NCBI RefSeq assembly: GCF_001649575.2
Contig: NC_051431.1
Coordinates: forward strand, 23,162,389-23,226,388
DNA from: Kryptolebias marmoratus
Taxonomy: Eukaryota > Chordata > Actinopteri > Cyprinodontiformes > Rivulidae
Reading direction: 5' to 3'
Length of the DNA: 64,000 bases
The translations under genes were made by a program, and so were the position numbers. The notes beneath the pieces are model-generated. The model searched no databases, was not told the DNA's origin, and was given only the letters and a program-made list of their open reading frames with translations. Shown piece after piece: positions 55,690-64,000 of this stretch. The first letter of the stretch is position 1; the number at the start of each line of letters is the position of its first letter.

Positions 55690-58600
55690 ACCCACTTTGA
55701 CTGCCTGTATCTGAGAACCCATTTTTTCAGTCACTACCCATGGCCCAACATGACCCAACAGATCAGTACAGAGTACACAATACTGTAGGATGTAGGAAAC
55801 GCTCATCACATTATCTTGTTCTTAATATAGTCAGTGTAAATCATGAAGCATCTATCAATTTATTTTAAGTCCAACACCTCCTGAGTTTCGAAAGAAAAAC
55901 TGTTGATCCCTTTTGAGTTTCTTACTCTGTACACATCTACATTTTGTTAACGAACAAAGCTGTCCAAACCTTTAAAATCTTCTTGCCATCTTTTTCAATT
56001 ATGCTTCTACTTCTCTTTCAAACAAATAAACAAAAACAAACAAACAAACAAAAAAAAAAAACATGAAGAATTTTAATTGGAAACTTAAGCTATGGCTCAA
56101 CAAAGCTCTAACTATGACAGTAAATCCTCTATGCGAGTGCAAATTTCTAAAAATGGGAATAATGAATAACAACTGTTTGTGTTTGAAGGATTTTTTTGTA
56201 TATGCTTGCTTGTGTTTGGATTAGGTTATTACCTTGAGACACCTATGTTGGCATTTTTAGCCTTGTTAGCTTTCAGATTACTGAGTTTATAGGGGGTGGT
56301 AGATGTAGGATGGTCATATTCTTTAAAATCTTCAGGCTGAAACACTGGATCAGGAAGGATTTAAGAGAAAATTAAGTGTAGTTAATGAGAGCTGCTGGCA
56401 ATGTAAAATGATACACACACAAAGTGTGTGTTAAAAGTGTTTTATGTGTATGTTAGCGGTATAACTGCAGCTGCATGTTGGGATAAACTAAGCTTCACCA
56501 AGGTTATCACAAATCAGCTGCTGTCTGTCTTCTAGTCCCAAAAGATTTACTTTATCTTTTCCTCTTAGTTCAGAGTTTTTTCCCAGGAGATCAACATCTT
56601 CTTTTTCTACTTCTTTGTAGGTTAAATGTAAAAAGGTTAAGTGTCCTTACTTTCATAAAGGAACAAATAAGATGAGTAACACCCCAAGACTTTGTTTAAA
56701 CACAAGAAAACAACTGCTGCTGTTGTGTAAAATCTACTATCAAATAAATGTATGCCTACGGTTGTTTTTTTGTTTGTTTGTTTGCTGTTGTTGTTTTGGC
56801 TTTTCCTCTAAAATGATAAAATGTAGTAATTAATTTTACTATGCATGTGAATTTTAACCAAGCTTTCTTAAATCTAAAAAAAAATTCATCTGACTCTTTA
56901 GTAAATACTCATAAACCAGCCTTTTTATTATTTATAAACTGGTTGGGTTTTGCATAAAACTGTCGTCAATAATTCAAGAAGATGGAAAAAAGCAAAGTGT
57001 TGCCTTAGTTTCATATGATGTCTTAATATATAAAGACGATTCACATTCCTATAAAATACCATTGTTGTGAGTATAATAAGCAGAAAACCCTTTGTCTTTT
57101 TGTTTTTTTTTAAATATGTGTGACTTTGTGTAGCTTTTATGGCTCTGAGTTTGCATTGTGTCTGTGTCCTTGTTTTTCCTACTGTCTTGTCCACTTGAAG
57201 AGTTGACAGCGATTTAAAAAGGCTTGTCTCTTGTCACTGGACCACTGGAGCCTCCTCCAACATTGGACTGTTTTTGCCTGGACTGCCTGCTTGTGTTATT
57301 TCACCTCATGTGGTGACAGCCATATGGTTGGTTTGTGTTGGTGTGGTGAACTCCAGTCATGAGCTTCTGCTGCCTTGGTGACAGAACCGTTTATTAGCTG
57401 CTGCAAAGCAGAGCTTGTTTTCAGTAGGCTTTAAGAAAGTCTAGATGAAGGTTCTTGGGATTGTAGATGTTGGCTTCACTTCTAAAGGAGCCTGTCATTA
57501 TTCATGGAAAGCAATCAGACTTTGCTCTGTGGTGATATTGTCAATGTTGGTCAAGAACCAATTTAATTTTGTGCAACAGTGTGCTCAGCAAAAACAGTTC
57601 AGTGTGCAGTGATTGAATATATCTAATAGAAGAAAATAATTCATGCTCATCATTCCACTGAAACACTGCTGTGTGCCGAAAGAGCTTCCAAATGTAGGGA
57701 GGCAGGTTTGTTTTTGTATTGATAATGCATTATTTATAGTATAAAATAGTGAAATGGACAAAGTGGTCAACAGTAGTCTTAAGTAGTCTGTTCAAAGTTT
57801 AAAATATGCAGCTGTTGAAGACTTAATCTAAACATCTACAATAATGAAAAAAACAAACAAACAAACAAAAAAAACTTGCATATTTTCAGTTCATGAAAGT
57901 AAAAGTTTCTTTTTTTCTTTCTGAAATGACCACTTATTTTTGATAACTTGCTAATTGAGAGTACTTAATCTCTTGATCATCCAAGTCTGTGCCTCACAGG
58001 AGGTATTTTGCAGTTTCTTTCTGACAATAGTGTGTAAACGAGTTTTGGGATTATGGGTTTTTGATGTTTTGGGAAAAACACTCAGGCTAAACATCAGAAA
58101 CGCTGTTCAACATGGCTGACACAACCAACACAGTGGATGGTCTTCATCTGGAGGGAGAACTTAATCTGACAGGAGTTGTGGAAGTGAACAAGCTAACAAG
58201 TCTGTAGAGACTCGACAGCAGAATCCTTCTGGGAACAAGTGAGGTCTCTGCTTGTCTGCCTGGTCAGTTCAGGAAAGGCAGCAGAATCCAGTGGAGCGAA
58301 GAAGACATGATGGGTAGAGGGTGTAGATTGTCTTAAAAAAAGGTTGAACTACAATTCTACATTTACTAAGACATTGAAGAAACAGCTACTGCAAAAAAGC
58401 CCTCTAAAAAAAGTAGCAAACATTTGTCAGTTTTCTCACTAGTTCCAGGATTGCAGATTCCCACATCAGTGTCTGCTCTACGTTTTTTTTATTGATGCTT
58501 GATTGACACACCCACGTTCACAGCACATATAAAACACACAGCTCTCACGTTGCTTTGAATTTTAAACTCCATGTGAAGATCAAACTCCATCTTTCTCCGA

Positions 58601-58985
58601 CAGTTCACTTTATACATGTCTCTACAGACTTTAAACTGCTTTATTAAATGTCTTGGTAGCTTTACAAAACAAGATGAGTCAGTGTCCCCTGAGTCTGTCA
58701 GACATCACATCTTTTTGTTCCAACAGATTTAGAAGCACGTACAAAAAAAGTAAGAAATCTTTCTAATCATATGCATTCTCTAATACAGGAAACAGAACAG
58801 ACAATCAAACTGCAATAAAAGAACTCACAACATATAAAAACAACTTGCAATACTACCAGCATCATAAAGCTGTCCACACTGTAAAATTAAAAAAAAAAAA
58901 AAAGTTAGCTTTTTTTTTTCTTTTACAATGCCTCATCAAATGAAGAAGAAGAAAGAAAAGACATGTTATGAAAATACAGTTCTCT
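55690..58985. other. non-coding DNA, nothing recognised
   Basis: Contains (CAAA)n-like tracts near 56026-56060 and 57850-57870. No gene, RNA or repeat family is defended. Confidence 0.4.
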
Positions 58986-58991
58986 TTATTG

Positions 58992-59335
58992 ATCCATCCA
59001 TCCATTTTCTTTACCCACTTTCACTGTTTGGGACACGAGGGAGCTAATGCTTATCTCTAGCAGTCACAGTGTGGGAGGTGGGGGACACCCTGGACAGGTC
59101 ATAAATCTATCACAGAGACACATAGAGACAGATGAGACAACCATTCACACTTTCACTCACAACTAGTGACAACTTAGAGTTACCACTTAACCTTACATGC
59201 ATGTTTTTAGTTTGTGGGAGGTTGTATGTGGAGAAAACCCATTTGTGCACAGGGAGAACATGTAAACTCCACACAGAAAGGCCCCTGGCATGAAGTTGAT
59301 CCTGCAACCTTCTCGTTGTGAGGCGACAGCTCTGC
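58992..59335 (-). mobile_element. near-complete SINE with (ATGG)n tail
   Basis: On the minus strand the order is: a tRNA-like head ('agagctgtcgcctcacaac', 'gagaaggttgcaggatcaac'), 'cctttctgtgtggagtttac', 'atgttctccctgtgcacaa', 'acctcccacaaactaaaaac', 'acctgtccagggtgtccccc', then 'aatggatggatggatc'. This matches the widespread percomorph SINE also called at 6.56, 25.4 and 36.1 kb. The degraded B box (GGATCAAC) suggests it is no longer transcribed. Confidence 0.8.
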
Positions 59336-59339
59336 ATAA

Positions 59340-61120
59340 TTTCATTTTTTTAAATCTAAATTTGTAAAATACCCACAGTAACTTCTAGCAGAAAGAGATA
59401 GAAGCTAGACCAGGAGAGATGGTGGGACAGGTTTCATACTCAGTAAAACCTCTCTCAGTCCCGACCTCCAAGTCCCTTGAAGTGTGCTAGCTGCATGAAG
59501 AGTGTGTGGTGTGACAGTTTAATAATGTTAAAAGGCTTCTGCTGCTCAGCTTCAGATCGACACTTCAGGTTGTCGCGGTCACACATCTATCAGAGCTTTA
59601 CACAACAGAGAGGAGGGAGAGAGGGAGGAAGAAAAACGCAGAGGAGAGAACTGGGATGTTTTTTAAAGGTAAAAAAAAATGTGTGTCAGACTTTGAAATA
59701 AGTAGCAGAAACATATCTACACACTTACTAAGAACACAAACAAGACACACAGGTGATTTGAAAATGAGTCATTTTAAACTTTTTTTTTATTGTAAAAAGA
59801 CAAATTTTTATAATCTGTTACAAGGCTTTTGACAACACTGTCCACCTGTATGCATCCATGCATTTTCTGTACTCAAGAACCATATACTGTATGATGGTAG
59901 TTTTACATTTGTACAAATCAAAATATCAGACTTATTTATAAGTCAAAATTTAATCAATCATTCAGACAATCTTTGAACAGGAACCAAAAAAAAAAAAAAG
60001 ATCAGTGGCAATTCCTGCATGGCCTCAGAAACACTTCTGAACATACATGTCAGGAAAGACAGTGAATGACAACATTTAAATCATAAGTTTAAAACTAATA
60101 TGTTTTACAGAAATTTTTCACATTTTCTTAGCGAATTACTATTAAACATTTAGTTCACAGTTTAATGCCATTCTTTTCAAATTGTATCAGTTTAGCCACA
60201 AATAAAAAAAAAGAATCATTAGACACTTCAGATATCTACATTATTTTTATTGTGTTCCTTCAGCATGAAATAACACAAAACTTTTTGTATCCTTTCACCG
60301 TAATTGATGGTTTTTGCTTTGAGTTTCCAGAGTCACACCACGAGTCACACAGAAGCTTTCTACAAAAGAAATGAGGAAAGGGGAAAAACATGAAAACAAC
60401 ACTGTAGTAGTCTGCATATTTATGTGTTAATTATCATTTTAATGAGAAAATGCTGGTTTGTCATATTTTATCTTAGACTGGAAAAATCACTGAATTTTAA
60501 ACCAAGACATTCTAGAGCAAATGTTGCTGAAACACACACACTCTGACACACTGAGTTTTCTTTGATTTTTTTAAACCAGTAACCCAGCTAGTCATTAGTT
60601 CTATGTTGTCTGTTAATTCTTTACAAAATATAATCACAGTCCATGAGACATTTGGTTCAGAACTCCTGAGAAACTCCTCCCTCCTCCTACAGTTTTAAAA
60701 TGGGTTTCTCTCTGCCGGCTCCTCAACTTTCCTGTCCTTGTACAGATTTTTCCTTCCCTTACCCCAACCCGAAGTGTTTATTAAACAGGGTGAGGCAGTC
60801 ACAGCCATTAAGAGCCGCCTGTATCTCTGTGTGGTCTTTTTAAGTTCATAGGTTTATAAGTTTTGCGTTAAAGACAGCTATATTTTCTAACAGCTGCTTT
60901 TCAGCAGAGCAGTAGAAGCAAAGCGACTCCATTTAAGCTCACCGGCTTTTCTGCATAAACACGCCCACAACAACTTCTGACCAATCATACAATACCCCAC
61001 AAACCCCTGGGAGAAAACTTTCGGCCAGAGTCTTGTGTCGGGAAGTGGGAGACGAAGCCACTATGAGAACTAAAATGACTCAATTTTTGTCACGCAACCA
61101 CGTGAGTGAGAGCTGACTTT
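59340..61120. other. non-coding DNA, nothing firmly recognised
   Basis: A GA-rich patch lies at 59608-59645. The sequence from about 60.9 kb becomes richer in GC toward the next element. No exon is supported. Confidence 0.4.
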
Positions 61121-61122
61121 TG

Positions 61123-61535
61123 CCCCTTTTTCACCGGCTTTAAAGGTCCCGGCTCCACTCTACTCAGCTTGCTTTGCATGTGTTTCCACTGGCATTCTTT
61201 CGAGGCCGGTCCCTGCTTTTTTGGTCCCTGGTTTGGAGTGGAGCCAGCGGGCCGGCCCTGCTTTCGTGGGTGAGGAAAAGCGCAGTGGAAGAAATGCTCT
61301 GGATGCCGCCATTGTTGCGCGGAGTAGGACAGCTGTTATCCGCCAGAGATTTCAGGCTTTACAGCGCCTTCAGCTGGGGGACAGACGGCATAAACGTTGC
61401 AGGGTACGCTAACGCTTTTGTTTATAGTCCTACCGTTCGCTCTTTATGCTTGCATCTGGTCACACCCACGACCAATGAGTGAACAGGAGCTAAGCTTGCG
61501 CCACGCACGAAGCAGGGCCGGTCCGGCTGGCCAAT
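61123..61535 (+). mobile_element. GC-rich non-autonomous DNA-transposon relic (Harbinger-like?)
   Basis: It starts with 'tttttcaccggctttaaagg', 'tcccggctccactctactca' and 'gcatgtgtttccactgg', and ends with 'gccacgcacgaagcaggg', 'ccggtccggctgg'. The GGTCC/CCGG-rich ends are partly inverted with respect to each other, and the order matches a fish element I recall as Harbinger-like. The far terminus is missing. The CpG content reflects the element, so it should not be read as a promoter island. The 102-codon frame over it is incidental. Confidence 0.55.
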
Positions 61536-61555
61536 GCAAATGTGTTGAGTGCTCT

Positions 61556-62430
61556 GATGACCACTGAGGCCTTGACTCTTCTTAACTATTTGTCCAGTAG
61601 GTGGATGTAACTGCCTTGTTCTTGGGGTCTTTCATGAACAGAACTATCTGGCCTTGAGTCGATTAGTCTGGGTGGGTCCCCTCTATTAGTAGCTGGTTCA
61701 TTTGTCCTATTTGACGGTTGTGGAAAGCAGTCAAATATTTAAGCAAGTATCTGTGGATCTTGCCAGACCCTGGTGTAGTTCAACTCTTAATACTTGAGAT
61801 TCCGTCGAAGATGCATGCCACTGTGATGGATGCTGGTTCTTATTCTGGGAGATTGCTGTAGTCAAATCCTAGATCTTGTAGACATGGGGCATAATGGTTC
61901 TGTAATGCCTCATTCTCCCAAATGCTTCTCCAGTATTCTTCAGTCTTACCTCTGCTTTAGTGTTGTTCTCCTGCCACTGAGAGTACAGTACACTCTGAAT
62001 GATTTGATGGAGAATATCCATTTTATTCTCCTGGCTTCTGCCTCTTGAGTGTATCTCTTCAGGTGAGCAGCAAGCACTGTGATACAATGTCTGGTGGTTT
62101 CTAGTGCCCCAGGTATGGAATAGTTGTGATACTTTTGTTGCACCTTTGAGTTGTTCTCAATACTGGTTGATTTTTTGTCTTTGTTGTCTAGAACTTAGCT
62201 TCCAGAAAAAGCCTTCTCCTCCATTTGGATAATTCTCCTTATTAATTGTAGCCTTGAGCTTATAGCCAAGCATTTCAAGGATTGCTGTAGACTGCTGTCC
62301 TGCATCAAGATTTGTTTTTCTTTGCAGTCAGTAAATTTTAAACTGAGTGCAAACTGAAGCTGCACATTGTGAGTGCACCTGAGACTTTGCAAGTCATACA
62401 GAAGTAAACAGATCAACATTTAAAGCAGCA
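61556..62430 (-). mobile_element. Rex6/Dong-type LINE fragment (ORF pseudogene)
   Basis: The minus-strand translation carries, from the N side: SIPGALETTRHCITVLAAHL followed by KRYTQEAEARRIKW (62143-61946), then after a frameshift SVLYSQWQENNTKAE, EEYWRSIWENEALQNHYAP, PGSGKIHRYLLKYLTAFHNR and GQIVLFMKDPKNKAVTS. This order matches the linker and first RT blocks of R4/Dong/Rex6-clade LINEs. Stops replace expected Trp codons (TGA/TAA). The catalytic YMDD region and both ends are missing, so it is inactive. Confidence 0.75.
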
Positions 62431-64000
62431 AAAATAAATAAATAAAATCAAAGCTTGTCTTTCCTGACTGCAGTTGTCTTCTTTTTCTTCCTTTTTTCAG
62501 TTTTCTAGCGAGATGTGAAATCCGGTCAATGATCAAATCCAAACCTGCTGCAAGGCAGGTAGTGAGAAAAAAGTTTTATACCTCAACCATCATTTGTAAG
62601 TTATAATTAGGTGGGCAGGTGGCTTTGTTCAGTGGTGTCATGCAGTTTGCATATTAAATACATAATCAAGATTTCAACTCGTACAAGCATCATAGCAGCT
62701 TTTGCTTTGGTTGAAAAGGCATCATTTGATAATGAGTCCATGGGAAAATGATGGGCTAGACTTTGTACTCAGCTTCATGTTTAAAAGAGAAACTAACAGC
62801 CTTAGGAAAGAAGACAAAAAGTCTCATGTCTTAGAGTCGATGTTTACTGGCAACAAAGTAGAGGAAAGTGATGGCTGCTATAGTGGGTGGCGGTAAGATT
62901 AAATGCCTGAAGCAGAAGAGAGGAACAATCTTGTCATAGGTTTGTCAATCAAATCTTTCCAAGGAGGATGTATTAAAGTCAAAGGATGAAGACAAAGCTG
63001 AGAGGATGTATGTACATTTGGTTTAGTCATGCTGTTGTTTTATCTATATTTTTTAGTAATTACAATAATCTAACAAAACAAAAAAATCATTGTAAACATT
63101 TGTCTGATGTTTTGTAGTTACATAGAATCATTCTTGAATTTTTGGTTCCTTGAATATGTAAAACCAGCCTTGAAAGCAGACTGAATAACAAAAGTAAAAA
63201 CATACATATTTTCATGAATAATGTAGGTAGACATTCCATTGGCTGTCCTGGAAGGAAACCATTTACATTTCATCAATGTGACCAATAGCCATCGCAGGTT
63301 CCACTTCATTTCCACTTCATTCATCTTCAACAAGATTTGACTTGTCCGCAGCAATCAGTAGTGTCTTCTGCTCTGACTTTGACTGCAAACTGTATTTTTC
63401 ATTACATTACTTTAATGGGATTCCATCTAACCTTTACTTTGTTTCTGCCTTGCCTGCATCGCTGTTGGCAAATAGCAATGAACACTTTGTTCTTTTGCTC
63501 TGGGCCTGAAATATAAATGTTCAATGTGATGGAAAATGACATGAATGACAATGAAAATTTCAAACAGTCTGCCTCTTTGAAAAACTCAAGATAAACCAGA
63601 AAAGAAAATCACAAAACAAACAAGTTAAAAATCAAATTAACAACAGTTCACTGCAAAATGACTGCTTGGTCTTAAATTGATTGCTTTTTCTCAACTATAA
63701 TGTGTTTATTGACCAAATGTGCATTACAGTTGGTAAAAATTAATGCAGTGTTTGCAAACCTAATAGTAAAACCTTTTGTTGTTTTTTGCTATAATAAAAA
63801 AAACAACAACTTGGTTGATTTACTGACCTTGAATTTTGAGGATTCTGAAACAATCAAACAGGATTAAAAAACAAAACAAAAACTTGCCTATAGCTTTTTT
63901 CTTTTTTTTTTTTTTGTCTGTCCTCCATCATGCTCTATTGATTTACAGATATATATAAAAAAAAATTCCCTTCTCACTCTCCGCGGGTGGTCTTTGTTTC
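62431..64000. other. non-coding DNA, nothing recognised
   Basis: AT-rich with a poly-T run near 63900-63916. No gene or repeat family is defended up to the window edge. Confidence 0.45.

Noticed and set aside
61123..61535. CpG island / promoter
   Set aside because: The CpG content is explained by a GC-rich transposon relic matching a known fish repeat layout.
1..64000. A previously undescribed multi-gene system
   Set aside because: No cluster of intact genes exists in the window. All coding-like segments are relics, and one possible leader exon cannot make a system.

Overview
This looks like ordinary vertebrate non-coding DNA, most likely from a percomorph teleost fish. It is AT-rich and CpG-poor, has many microsatellites, and carries repeat families typical of fish: tRNA-derived SINEs with a conserved tail, Tc1-like transposons, piggyBac-type and hAT-type MITEs, short solo LTRs, and fragments of two non-LTR retrotransposon lineages. 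I find no bacterial or viral gene organisation, no CRISPR array, no rRNA and no true tRNA gene. Almost every open reading frame is short, low in complexity or lies inside a repeat.

Layout. 0-4 kb: AT-rich DNA with a minus-strand solo LTR (2.4-2.9 kb), a (TA)n tract and a first copy of 'repeat A'. 6.5-7.6 kb: a SINE and a near-complete repeat A. 9.0-10.4 kb: a decayed LINE with a recognisable reverse-transcriptase segment. 10.7-11.4 kb: (TA)n and a solo LTR with a perfect target-site duplication. 14.8 kb: a perfect 32-bp palindrome. 16.6-17.1 kb: a hairpin and a SINE tail. 19.9-22.7 kb: two solo LTRs, an unidentified ORF, a (GATA)n tract and a palindromic hAT-type MITE. 29.0-30.9 kb: a full-length tRNA-SINE, an acidic ORF and a Tc1 transposase remnant. 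32.37-32.84 kb: a CpG-richer segment that is the best candidate for a promoter and first exon. 35.3-37.6 kb: a possible LTR, a SINE fragment and an inverted copy of repeat A. 38.9-39.5 kb: a 635-bp element with terminal inverted repeats. 40.2-41.5 kb: a Tc1-like element split by a solo LTR. 42.3-48.7 kb: a Tc1 end, repeat A fragments and further LTRs. 51.2 kb: a piggyBac-type foldback MITE. 55.2-55.7 kb: a (CCAT)n tract with the LINE 3' end. 59.0 kb: a SINE. 61.1-62.4 kb: a GC-rich MITE-like element abutting a Rex6/Dong-type LINE fragment.

The only host-gene signal is at about 32.4-32.84 kb on the + strand: an ATG in good context followed by a 21-codon signal-peptide-like reading frame that ends at a possible splice donor. 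I found no other host exon I could support. The window therefore fits the 5' end of a gene with a very large first intron plus its upstream flank. I could not name the gene.

I did not find a convincing previously undescribed system. The most informative observations are structural: nested insertions that give a relative order of events, target-site duplications showing a common short repeat to be solo LTRs, a dimer-like repeat family, and several perfect or near-perfect palindromes. Family names rest on remembered repeat sequence and motif reading, not on a database search.
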